Shown piece after piece: positions 27,611 to 35,582 of a DNA stretch of 41,486 bases; positions within the stretch are counted from its first letter, which is position 1; each line of letters begins with the position of its first letter. The stretch covers positions 1-41,486 of the forward strand of contig CAMYNR010000192.1 in the NCBI GenBank assembly GCA_947259715.1, read 5' to 3'. Source of the stretch: an uncultured Desulfuromonadales bacterium. Lineage in GTDB: Bacteria > Desulfobacterota > Desulfuromonadia > Desulfuromonadales > Geopsychrobacteraceae. The position numbers were made by a program, and so were the translations under genes. Under the pieces are notes generated by a model. It did no database searches. It saw nothing but the letters and a program-made list of their open reading frames with translations, and was not told the DNA's origin.

Positions 27611-30138
27611 TATTGCTGACAACCCCGCCCCCAAGTAGCAGTCAACACCTCAGATTCTACCGGTCGTCCAAGGAAATAGCCTTGCCCTTGAGTACATCCC
27701 TGAGAACGCAGGAAATCAAGCTGGGCTTTCGTCTCTATCCCCTCTGCGATCGTCTCCAGGTCCATACTTTTCGCAAGGGCAATAGCGGCGACTGCAATTG
27801 CCGCATCGTTATCGTCATGAGGGATGTCACGGACAAAAGCCCGATCAATTTTCAGCTTTGAAATAGGGAACTTTTTCAGATACGCCAGCGAGGAATAGCC
27901 GGAACCAAAGTCGTCAATTGCCAGGGCAATACCCATGTCAGCAAGTTTCTGCATGATGGCAATTGCCCCTTCAACATCATCCATCACCATGCTCTCAGTG
28001 ATTTCCAGCTCCAGATTTTGCGGCTTCATCCCGGTTTCCTGTAGGACATCGGATACAGTATCAACCAAATTACCTTGCCTGAATTGGCGCGGTGAGATAT
28101 TGACCGCGATGCGCACTTCCGGCAAACCCTGCTCCTGCCACTCCAGGTACTGTTGGCAGGCTGCCTTAAGGACCCATTCTCCCATCGCAACAATCAACCC
28201 GGTCTGTTCTGCGAGGGGGATAAACTCATTTGGCGGAACCAGACCACGTTCAGGGTTTTGCCAGCGAAGCAGTGCTTCCATCCCGGACAGTTTGCCGGTG
28301 TTCAGATCGATTTGCGGCTGGTAATGCAGAATAAGCTGCTGCTGTTCAAGGCAGGCATGCAGTTCTCTTTCCAACTCAAGCAGTTCGTGGGCTCTGGCAT
28401 TCATTGACGGAGTATAGATCTGGTAACTATCCCCGCCCTGGGCCTTGGCGCGGTACATCGCCACGTCAGCACATTTCATCATGGTCTCAGCGTCAGGCCC
28501 GTCGTTGGGATAAATACTGACGCCGACACTGACCGTTAAGTAGAATGGTTTACCGGCCAGATATATCGGTTGCGCCATGCTCTCCATAATCTTTTGCACC
28601 AAACGCAAAATTTGGTCTTCCTCGGTGATACGCTCAAGAAAAACAACAAATTCATCCCCACCCAGGCGGGCCAAGGTGTCCGATTGACGGACCAGGGCCT
28701 TTAGTCGCAACGCTACCTCTTTAAGCAATTGGTCACCTGCGGCATGCCCAACGGTATCGTTGACGACTTTGAAACGGTCGAGATCCAGAAAAAATAATGC
28801 CGCCTGATGTCCGTAGCGAAGGGCCTTTTCGAACCCATGCGACAAACGATCGTTCAAAAGGATGCGATTAGGCAGGTCGGTCAGAGGGTCGTAATGGGCG
28901 AGATAATCCAGGTGCTGCTCCTTCTCCCGTAAATTTTCCTCAACTGCCCGACGGACTTCGATTTCCTGGCAAAGTTGTTCGTTTTGCTGGTTAAGCAGAA
29001 CGGTTCTGGTGTGAACACGCTCTTCAAGCCGTTCTTGTTCCTGCTGTATTCTGGCATCACGGGCGTTAAGCTCGGTAAACATCGTATCGAATGTCTGCAC
29101 CAGACTTGTGATCTCGTCGCCATTTCCGGACGGCACAGCGCTGCTGCCGGTTATTTGTTTTCCGAGCTTTTCCCCCCTGTGCCGCAGCATTCTCAAGGGA
29201 TGAAGTATTCGCCAACCCGCGAGTGAGCTGAGTAGCAGGGTCGTCGCCAGAATCAGGAGAGTGGTGAGTAGAGCGTCCTGTCGCTGACTGGCCATCATCT
29301 GCTGCATAGGACGTAAATCTTCTTCAATGACCAGACAGAAAACTTCGTCCACCACCCGCAACATCCGGTAGAAATAAAAATGCGAACCTCCGTCCGATTG
29401 GCGGATTTGTATCTCTTTTTCTTCCAGAACCTGGTTTATCAGGGACTGATCGAAGGCAAAACCGGGAACCTTTTCAACCTCATGTGTACCAGCCTGGATA
29501 CCACTGAAATTGAGCAGAAACAGGTCCGTCTCGACAATCGCTTTAACTTGCTCAAGAAGATCAGCAAGTTTGATCGAAATGATCAATGCGCCGAGCACCT
29601 TCTGTTGTAATTTGACAGGAACCATGGCTCTGACCAGCGATTGGTTCCCATCAGAAGTTGTCACCAGTAGCGATCTTCCGCCAAGGACCTCGCTCACTCC
29701 CCAACTTCCCAAAGACAGCGATGGAAGATCTGCCCTTGAACAAAAAAAGGTCAATCCCTGCTGGTCGATCAATGAGAGAGCTGTCTCTTCACCAAGGGTT
29801 TCCTTTACCTGCACAATGACTCGCTGCAAAATTTCGCTATTGGATACTGTTTGATCTGGCCTGAAGGTGGCGTCTGCCTGGCGCAGCATGCCGCCCAGCA
29901 TCTCCTGCACTGGCTGTTGACCGGCAAAAGCGACAGCCAGACTCATCATCTCCTCAGTCTCTTCTTCTATAATATTAGCGCTCAGGCGATAGCTATTGGC
30001 GGCTTGATCATGCACCCGCTGCAACCAGCTTTCTTGCAGGGTATTCTGCTGGCTCTGGTAAACTGAGAGGCCGGTCCCGAGAACAGCTAGGCCGAGCACT
30101 AGCCCAAGCGGGTAGAGCAGGCTGCGGAAATGCATCAA
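27610..30138 (-). CDS. Membrane GGDEF-EAL protein with periplasmic sensor (c-di-GMP synthesis/hydrolysis)
   Basis: Inner-membrane protein of 842 aa. Transmembrane helix 1 is at about 8-27. The periplasmic region (about 28-285) looks Cache-like (LSLIDQQGLTFFC, VRAMVPVKLQQKVLGALIISIKL). Transmembrane helix 2 is at about 290-310, followed by a HAMP-like segment and coiled coil (about 310-405). GGDEF at 493-497 is intact, with the inhibitory RxxD site (RQSD, 484-487) at the right distance. EAL at 621-623 is intact, with ITESMVMDD, DDFGSGYSSL, KIDRAFVRD and AEGIET. Both making and degrading c-di-GMP are thus possible. Its start overlaps the stop of the PstS-like lipoprotein gene by 4 bases, suggesting that the binding protein signals to this sensor. 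Confidence 0.92.
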   Translation of the reverse strand: MMHFRSLLYPLGLVLGLAVLGTGLSVYQSQQNTLQESWLQRVHDQAANSYRLSANIIEEETEEMMSLAVAFAGQQPVQEMLGGMLRQADATFRPDQTVSNSEILQRVIVQVKETLGEETALSLIDQQGLTFFCSRADLPSLSLGSWGVSEVLGGRSLLVTTSDGNQSLVRAMVPVKLQQKVLGALIISIKLADLLEQVKAIVETDLFLLNFSGIQAGTHEVEKVPGFAFDQSLINQVLEEKEIQIRQSDGGSHFYFYRMLRVVDEVFCLVIEEDLRPMQQMMASQRQDALLTTLLILATTLLLSSLAGWRILHPLRMLRHRGEKLGKQITGSSAVPSGNGDEITSLVQTFDTMFTELNARDARIQQEQERLEERVHTRTVLLNQQNEQLCQEIEVRRAVEENLREKEQHLDYLAHYDPLTDLPNRILLNDRLSHGFEKALRYGHQAALFFLDLDRFKVVNDTVGHAAGDQLLKEVALRLKALVRQSDTLARLGGDEFVVFLERITEEDQILRLVQKIMESMAQPIYLAGKPFYLTVSVGVSIYPNDGPDAETMMKCADVAMYRAKAQGGDSYQIYTPSMNARAHELLELERELHACLEQQQLILHYQPQIDLNTGKLSGMEALLRWQNPERGLVPPNEFIPLAEQTGLIVAMGEWVLKAACQQYLEWQEQGLPEVRIAVNISPRQFRQGNLVDTVSDVLQETGMKPQNLELEITESMVMDDVEGAIAIMQKLADMGIALAIDDFGSGYSSLAYLKKFPISKLKIDRAFVRDIPHDDNDAAIAVAAIALAKSMDLETIAEGIETKAQLDFLRSQGCTQGQGYFLGRPVESEVLTATWGRGCQQ

Positions 30139-30992
30139 GGCAGCTCCAACAGCGGAATCATCCCAGCATTTTCAAGAATCTTACGGCCCGCTGCTGAGCG
30201 GATAAAATCGATAAATTTCCTGGCTGCATCAGGTAGGGTTCCTTCCTGATGGATCAATGCATATTCTGGTGCCATGGGATAGGCTGTTGAACGGATGCTG
30301 GATTCAGTGAGCGGCATACCCGCCAGCTTGACGGCATTAAACGTCCTCTCGGGAGCCAGCAGTGACGAACGAGAGAGGAAGCCGATGCTATAGGAGTACT
30401 TGTTCAGGAGTTCAACCATTTCGGTATCATGATGGACGATCTTTGCTTCAGGGCTGAAATTCAGTTCGGTAAATGCTGACAGGTGGCGACGAATCAGGGT
30501 CAACGACGAATCACCTTCCGGGCGGGCAATAACTCTGATCGGCTGCTTACTCCCGTCTTCCTGTTGCCAAGTAGAAATTTCGCCGGAGAAGATCGAAGCC
30601 AGTTGCTTTACGGTGAATTCCTTTTGCGCAACCCTGGCACCCGTAACGAAAACGATGGCATCCCTGGCGAAAGGGATACGCTGCAGCCCTGATTTCTTTT
30701 CCACGTCGCGGAAAGGTCTGGCCACTCGCCCTAGAATGGCCTGTTTCTGCTGGACTGAGCGGATGCCGCCGTTGCTTCCAGTCGTTTCAGGGACAACAAC
30801 CTTAAAGCCTGGCTCAGTTGCATTAAAGGCCGTAGCCAACTGCCTGAGCAAATGCTGGCAGGCCCCAGTACCGGGGATGACGAGTTCGCCATTGGCAAGC
30901 TTTTGCTCCTGTGAGGAGCATCCGGCCACAAGTAGCAGGCTAAGGATTAATAGTGGCAGTATCCTTTGAACCTTCGACATGTATATATTCAT
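30135..30992 (-). CDS. PstS-like phosphate-type substrate-binding lipoprotein
   Basis: Periplasmic binding protein of about 285 aa, exported as a lipoprotein (hydrophobic helix ILPLLILSLLLVAGC with Cys about 25). The mature part follows the PstS/PBP-like pattern: TTGSNGGIRSVQQ in the ligand loop, RDAIVFVTGA, QLASIFSGEISTWQQ, IRVIARPEGDSSLTLIR, YSYSIGFLSRSSL and a C-terminal FIDFIRSAAGRKIL. Starts at 30992 and 30980 are both possible; the frame reaches 31061. No pstCAB transporter follows; instead the gene overlaps a GGDEF-EAL sensor by 4 bases. A sensory rather than transport role is inferred, and the ligand may be phosphate or another oxyanion. A Pho-box-like repeat and TAGAAT lie upstream. 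Confidence 0.85.
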   Translation of the reverse strand: MNIYMSKVQRILPLLILSLLLVAGCSSQEQKLANGELVIPGTGACQHLLRQLATAFNATEPGFKVVVPETTGSNGGIRSVQQKQAILGRVARPFRDVEKKSGLQRIPFARDAIVFVTGARVAQKEFTVKQLASIFSGEISTWQQEDGSKQPIRVIARPEGDSSLTLIRRHLSAFTELNFSPEAKIVHHDTEMVELLNKYSYSIGFLSRSSLLAPERTFNAVKLAGMPLTESSIRSTAYPMAPEYALIHQEGTLPDAARKFIDFIRSAAGRKILENAGMIPLLELP

Positions 30993-31078
30993 TGGAGTCG
31001 AATACCTTCCCGGCCACCGCGACTGTGATGCCCGGCTAATAGCTATCAAACTGGAAAACACCGAATGGAAGTGAGCCC

Positions 31079-31112
31079 ATTCTAATCGTCGGAGAGATAA
31101 AATCCAGTTAAA
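31079..31112 (-). promoter_or_regulatory. Pho-box-like repeat and -10 before the PstS-like gene
   Basis: On the minus strand TTTAACT (31112-31106) and TTTATCT (31101-31095) are 11 bases apart. Ten bases further is TAGAAT (31084-31079), a 5-of-6 -10. There is no -35 at the normal place. The leader would be about 80 bases. Confidence 0.45.
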
Positions 31113-31197
31113 AGTACTATGAATTCGAAATTTATGGATTTTTACAGCGTCCCGGGCAATATTTCAGCGCTTCAATAGAATGATAGGTCAATGATTT

Positions 31198-31240
31198 CCT
31201 GACCAAACCTTCATCCAAATCTAACCTGGCTGTCGATAAT
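31198..31240 (+). promoter_or_regulatory. Pho-box-like repeat and -10 before the PHP-glycosyltransferase gene
   Basis: CCTGACC (31198-31204), CTTCATC (31209-31215) and TCTAACC (31220-31226) are spaced 11 bases apart. Eight bases later is GATAAT (31235-31240), 5 of 6 matches to a -10. The -35 window has no TTGACA-like hexamer, as expected for an activator-dependent promoter. Confidence 0.45.
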
Positions 31241-31265
31241 CAGCAAAAACCACAGGAGAAAACAG

Positions 31266-33701
31266 ATGGCACAGGTTGATCTGCACGTACATTCGAAATA
31301 TTCCAATCACCCCTCGGAGTGGTTTCTACAGCGGCTCGGCGCGGCCGAATCTTACACCGAACCGGAGGCGATCTATCGCCTGGCCCGAAGTCGCGGCATG
31401 GATCTGGTGACGATCACCGACCATAACCGGATCGATGCATCACTGGAGTTGGTTGAGAAGCATCCCCAGCACTGCTTCACCGGTGTTGAGGCGACTGCCT
31501 ATTTTCCCGAAGATGGCTGCAAGGTGCATATCCTGATTTACGGTTTGAATCGAGGGCAATTCGAGCGTATTCAGCAGTTACGTCTGAACATTTACCAGTT
31601 GCGCGATTATCTCAAAGCTGAGGATCTGGCCTGTGCGGTGGCCCATGCAACCTATTCGGTGAATGGTAAACTCACTCTCGATCATCTGGAGAAGTTGATC
31701 CTGCTGTTCAATCACTTTGAAGGACGTAACGGCAGCCGGAGCACTCTGCATAACGATGTCCTCTCGCGAGTCCTGGCCGGTTTGACACCCGCCGATATCA
31801 TGCTGCTGCAGACCAAGCACGGCTTGAAGACCTGGGGGAAAACCCCCTGGCGTAAAACCCTCTGCGGCGGATCCGACGATCACGCCGGCATCTTTATCGG
31901 TAAGACCTGCAGCAGCGCGCCGGCGCAGACTCCAGCGGAATTTCTTCGTCAATTCAAGCAAGGTCGCGTTCATCCCGAAGGCCGGCAGAATGATTTTCAG
32001 GGCCTGACCTTTGCCATTTACAAGATCGCTTATGATTTTTCGCAGCACAACAGTACCCCCTTCGCCCAGTCAACCCTCAGCGATCTGACCCGGTACCTGT
32101 TCAGCGATCAGAAGCTCAGCCTGAAAGATCGTATCCGGCTGAACAAAATGAAAAAGCAGAAGGATAATGATATTTATCAAAGCATCGTTCAGCTGATTGA
32201 AGCCAGTCGGGATCTCGATCAGCACGATGTCGACAGCCGTCTGGATCTGGTTTACGACTGTATTGCCGAAGTGTCCGATCGATATTTTCGCGGTCTGCTT
32301 GAATCGTTGACCACCGACCTTGAGGAGATGGATATCATCCGTATCATCCAGGGGCTCTCTTCAACCATTCCTGGGGTTTTTCTGTCGGTCCCGTTCTTTT
32401 CCTCGTTCCGGCACATGTTCGGTGACCGCGAACTGATCAACAGCCTGGACCGGAGTCTGGGTAAGGAAGACCAGTCGCGGCCGAAACGGATCCTCTGGCT
32501 GACCGACACCCTGACCGACCTCAACGGGGTCTCGATGACATTGCAGACCATCGGCCGGCTGGCTGAAGAAAAGGGCTACGATATCCGCCTGATGGCCAGC
32601 TTGTCAGAGGATCAGATCAGTGCCGACCTGCCGCGGTCAACCCTGCTGGTGCCACCGATACATTCCTTCCACCTGCCGCATTACGAGCAACTTCAGATCA
32701 ATGTGCCATCCCTACTGCGGACCCTGAAGCTGGTTTATGAATACAATCCGGATGAGGTCTATATCTCCACGCCGGGGCCACTCGGCCTGCTCGGCCAATT
32801 GGTCGGCAAGCTGCTGGGAACCAAGGTGACCGGCATCTATCACACCGATTTCACCAAGGAGGCTGAAGCGATCGTCGCTGAACCGGTGATCTGCCAGCTG
32901 GTCGAAGATTATAGCAAGTGGTTCTTCAATCAGTTCGATCGGTTGCTGGTGCCGAGCAGCGAATACATGCAGCTGCTTAAAGAGCGCGGCTACCGGCATC
33001 GGCACATGAGTCGGTTTCGCCGTGGTTTGCGCACTGAACATTTTCAGCCGAAGAAGAATGCCGACCGCTTGCATGGCAATCAGCCGGCACGACTGCTTTA
33101 CGTTGGTCGGGTTTCCAGGGACAAGAACCTGGCGTTCTTAGAGCGCTGTTATCGGCAGCTGATCGAAACCCATCCCAGCGCCACCTTGACCATTGTCGGC
33201 GATGGTCCATACCTGAGTGAAATGCAGCAGCAATGCCATGACCTGCCCGGACTCACCTTTGCCGGCCGGGTCGCTTACGGCAAGTTGCCGGCGCTTTATA
33301 ATGCCCACGACCTGTTACTCTTCCCGAGCGTCACCGATACGTTCGGAATGGCGGTTCTCGAAGCCCAGGCCTGTGGTTTGCCAGCATTGGTTGCAAATAT
33401 CGGTGGCCCTAAGGAAATCGTTCAGACCGGGCAGACCGGTTATGTGTTGCCGGTGGCAGACCCCTCTCCCTGGGTGAAGAAGCTTGACGGTCTGCTGCGG
33501 GATCTGATTGAAGGGGGGGAGGAATACAGTGCTTTGAGCAAGGCCGCCCGCCAACGGGTGGAGATGCACTTTTGCTGGGATGCGATTCTGCACGAGATGG
33601 TTAAGCCGGATTCCCTGGAAAAGGTTGACCGACCCCGGCCGCGTCACAAATCCTCTTTTCAGCGCCTGCTGAAACTCGCCTCTAATATGATGGTCAGTTA
33701 G
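31266..33701 (+). CDS. PHP domain-glycosyltransferase (GT4) fusion protein
   Basis: A fusion of 811 aa. The N-terminal PHP phosphoesterase domain (about 1-255) shows metal ligands in DLHVHSKYSNHP, ITDHNRIDAS, a GVEAT segment and GGSDDHAGIF. A helical linker of unknown kind spans about 260-400. The C-terminal GT-B glycosyltransferase of family 4 type (about 408-770) has TDTLTDLNGVSMTLQ, IYHTDFTKEAEAI, LYVGRVSRDKNL and the donor-binding SVTDTFGMAVLEAQACGLP. Its N-terminal lobe recalls SqdX/MgtA-like lipid glycosyltransferases, so phosphorus-free glycolipid synthesis under phosphate limitation is plausible, but the substrate is inferred. AGGAG precedes the ATG. A terminator follows. Confidence 0.85.
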   Translation: MAQVDLHVHSKYSNHPSEWFLQRLGAAESYTEPEAIYRLARSRGMDLVTITDHNRIDASLELVEKHPQHCFTGVEATAYFPEDGCKVHILIYGLNRGQFERIQQLRLNIYQLRDYLKAEDLACAVAHATYSVNGKLTLDHLEKLILLFNHFEGRNGSRSTLHNDVLSRVLAGLTPADIMLLQTKHGLKTWGKTPWRKTLCGGSDDHAGIFIGKTCSSAPAQTPAEFLRQFKQGRVHPEGRQNDFQGLTFAIYKIAYDFSQHNSTPFAQSTLSDLTRYLFSDQKLSLKDRIRLNKMKKQKDNDIYQSIVQLIEASRDLDQHDVDSRLDLVYDCIAEVSDRYFRGLLESLTTDLEEMDIIRIIQGLSSTIPGVFLSVPFFSSFRHMFGDRELINSLDRSLGKEDQSRPKRILWLTDTLTDLNGVSMTLQTIGRLAEEKGYDIRLMASLSEDQISADLPRSTLLVPPIHSFHLPHYEQLQINVPSLLRTLKLVYEYNPDEVYISTPGPLGLLGQLVGKLLGTKVTGIYHTDFTKEAEAIVAEPVICQLVEDYSKWFFNQFDRLLVPSSEYMQLLKERGYRHRHMSRFRRGLRTEHFQPKKNADRLHGNQPARLLYVGRVSRDKNLAFLERCYRQLIETHPSATLTIVGDGPYLSEMQQQCHDLPGLTFAGRVAYGKLPALYNAHDLLLFPSVTDTFGMAVLEAQACGLPALVANIGGPKEIVQTGQTGYVLPVADPSPWVKKLDGLLRDLIEGGEEYSALSKAARQRVEMHFCWDAILHEMVKPDSLEKVDRPRPRHKSSFQRLLKLASNMMVS

Positions 33702-33728
33702 CAAAAATACAAAGGCTTGATTCTACTG

Positions 33729-33751
33729 CCCGGGTCCTCCGGGATTTTTTT
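33729..33751 (+). terminator. Rho-independent terminator after the PHP-glycosyltransferase gene
   Basis: A CCCGG/CCGGG stem (33729-33733 with 33739-33743) with a 5-base loop is followed by A and seven T residues. Confidence 0.85.
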
Positions 33752-33757
33752 AGCAAT

Positions 33758-33785
33758 AAAAAAAGGCAGCGCAAGTTGCGCTGCC
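33758..33785 (-). terminator. Rho-independent terminator for the small minus-strand gene
   Basis: An 8-bp GC stem (33765-33772 with 33778-33785) is followed on the minus strand by seven T residues (33764-33758). It ends the 70-aa gene and faces the plus-strand terminator just next to it. Confidence 0.9.
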
Positions 33786-33814
33786 CAGAACTCGTAATAG
33801 AGCTGAATTGTCGT

Positions 33815-34027
33815 CTAGTGCTTGTCGAGCATTGCCTGGACTTTACGCGAGACAAGTATCGACAGGTAAGTACGAATGGTCGCTTCGTTAATCAGGGGTT
33901 TAAGGTTTTGCAGGTAGCTATTGCGGATAAACTCCTGATGCTGAGGGTACTCTTGGCAGAGCCGGTTGATTGCATCTTCATGCTGGTCTTTCTCCAGCTC
34001 GTCCTGAAAAATGCCGCTATCCATCAT
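33815..34027 (-). CDS. Small helical protein, resembles DUF3562 (three-helix bundle)
   Basis: A protein of 70 aa with AGAGGTG just before the ATG at 34027; a GTG at 34033 would add two residues. The sequence (HEDAINRLCQEYPQHQEFI, then YLSILVSRKVQAML) has the helix pattern and C-terminal SRKVQ of the short DUF3562 three-helix-bundle proteins, whose function is not established. It has its own strong terminator and, upstream, the most perfect 11-bp triple repeat of the window. That makes it a real gene, probably strongly regulated and possibly the best reporter of the postulated regulon. Confidence 0.75.
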   Translation of the reverse strand: MMDSGIFQDELEKDQHEDAINRLCQEYPQHQEFIRNSYLQNLKPLINEATIRTYLSILVSRKVQAMLDKH

Positions 34028-34055
34028 GGTCACCTCTCTGATTTTGGGTGAACGA

Positions 34056-34099
34056 CATATACATGAAAATTGTTAGCGAAATGTTAGCGGTTTGTTAGT
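34056..34099 (-). promoter_or_regulatory. Triple Pho-box-like repeat and -10 before the small DUF3562-like gene
   Basis: On the minus strand ACTAACA (34099-34093), GCTAACA (34088-34082) and GCTAACA (34077-34071) are exactly 11 bases apart with 4-base spacers. Nine bases further is TATATG (34061-34056), a possible -10. No -35 hexamer is present. This is the cleanest copy of the box. Confidence 0.7.
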
Positions 34100-34186
34100 A
34101 GCGGCAAGCGACCAGTCAGAGAGCGTTGTTGTCTGACTGGTATTTTGGGGCTATCTATCACCGGTTTCCCGTTTAATGGCAGCTTT

Positions 34187-34219
34187 TCACATACGTTCTT
34201 AACATTGGTTTTTTATAGT
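34187..34219 (+). promoter_or_regulatory. Pho-box-like site and -10 before phoH
   Basis: CTTAACA (34198-34204) is preceded 11 bases upstream by a weak copy TCACATA (34187-34193). It is followed after nine bases by TATAGT (34214-34219), 5 of 6 matches to a -10. The spacing equals that of the divergent small gene's promoter. Confidence 0.5.
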
Positions 34220-34248
34220 TCGGGCAACTTCAATTAAAGGAGTCTGCC

Positions 34249-35574
34249 TTGCCCCGAAAAAGCTATCTACTCGATACCAATGTTCTTCTGCATGATGCCC
34301 ATTCCCTGCTCAATTTTGCCGACAATACGGTGATCCTGCCGCTTGCGGTGATCGAGGAATTGGATCGTTTTAAGAAGGATGCCAGCGAAAATGGTCGCAA
34401 TGCCCGTCAGGTTTCCCGGCTGCTTGATCAGTTGAGAACCCAGGGGGTCTTGACCAACGGTGGAGTGACCCTTGAGAACGGCGGCTTACTGCGGGTTGTC
34501 GTCAGTAAATCCAACAGTCTCGAGCGACTGCCGCCGGAATTGTGCTCTCCAAGTGTCGATCATCAGATCCTGGCCCTGGCGCTGGAAGAAAAGCAGCGCA
34601 GCAACGACGCGGTTATTCTGGTCAGTAAGGATATCAATCTGCGGATCAAAGCTCATGCGGTTGCCTTGCAGGCGCAGGATTATGAAACCGATAAGGTTTC
34701 GCTCGATACGCTCTATACCGGAAGCTGCAAACTGCGCCTGTTTCAAAACCAGATCGATAAATTTTTTCGTGACCAGCGTCTCGAGGATCTGGAGCACGAC
34801 TTTCGGCCGCATATCTGTGTCACCATGAAAGCGCTGGAGAATCCCCAGCAACAGGCGATCGGCCGTTATGATCCTCAGCAGCAGGCCGTCCTGCCTTTGA
34901 AGGCGTTGCCAGCGGAGAATTTTTGGGGGATTTCGCCGCGCAACCTGGAACAGAAGTTCGCTTTGGAGCTTCTTGCTCACCCGGACATCCACCTGGTGAC
35001 ATTGATCGGTCGGGCCGGAACCGGGAAAACTCTGCTTGCCCTGGCGGCCGGTTTGCACGCTGTGACCGATGAACAGCAGTATTCACGCCTGCTGGTTTCT
35101 CGCCCGGTGTTTCCCATGGGCCGAGATCTGGGTTTTTTACCCGGGGATATCGAGGAAAAGCTGGCGCCCTGGATGCAACCGATTAATGACAACCTGGATT
35201 TATTGATCAGCCATTTCGAGCAGGGGCGACGTAAGCAGCAGCGCCACCAGGAGTTAAAAGACCTGGGAATTATTGCGGTGGAACCGCTCACCTACATTCG
35301 CGGCCGGTCGATACCCCGTCAGTACATGATCGTCGATGAAGCCCAGAATTTGACGCCACACGAGGTAAAAACCATCATCAGCCGCGCTGGAGAGGGAACC
35401 AAGATTGTCCTCACCGGCGACCCTGAGCAGATCGACAATCCGTATGTCGATGCATCGAGCAACGGCCTGACGCATGTTGTTGAAAGGTTCCGGAACCATC
35501 CCCTCGCCGGGCATATCGTTCTGAGCAGGGGAGAGCGTTCACCGCTGGCAGGCGCAGCGAGTGAGCTATTGTGA
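34249..35574 (+). CDS. phoH: PhoH-family ATPase with N-terminal PIN nuclease domain
   Basis: A protein of 441 aa of PhoH2 type, a fusion known elsewhere to act as an RNA helicase-nuclease. The PIN domain (about 1-150) has acidic residues Asp9 (LLDTN), Glu36-37 (AVIEELDRFK), Asp104 region and VSKDINLR. The PhoH domain (about 225-441) has Walker A GRAGTGKT at 254-261, RPVFPMGRDLGFLPGD, the Walker B-like IVDEAQNLTP (363-366 DEAQ) and TGDPEQIDNPY. The start is TTG at 34249 with AGGAG seven bases upstream. The stop overlaps the next gene. PhoH is classically phosphate-starvation inducible in E. coli, matching the box upstream. Confidence 0.9.
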   Translation: MPRKSYLLDTNVLLHDAHSLLNFADNTVILPLAVIEELDRFKKDASENGRNARQVSRLLDQLRTQGVLTNGGVTLENGGLLRVVVSKSNSLERLPPELCSPSVDHQILALALEEKQRSNDAVILVSKDINLRIKAHAVALQAQDYETDKVSLDTLYTGSCKLRLFQNQIDKFFRDQRLEDLEHDFRPHICVTMKALENPQQQAIGRYDPQQQAVLPLKALPAENFWGISPRNLEQKFALELLAHPDIHLVTLIGRAGTGKTLLALAAGLHAVTDEQQYSRLLVSRPVFPMGRDLGFLPGDIEEKLAPWMQPINDNLDLLISHFEQGRRKQQRHQELKDLGIIAVEPLTYIRGRSIPRQYMIVDEAQNLTPHEVKTIISRAGEGTKIVLTGDPEQIDNPYVDASSNGLTHVVERFRNHPLAGHIVLSRGERSPLAGAASELL

Positions 35575-35582
35575 GGGCATCG

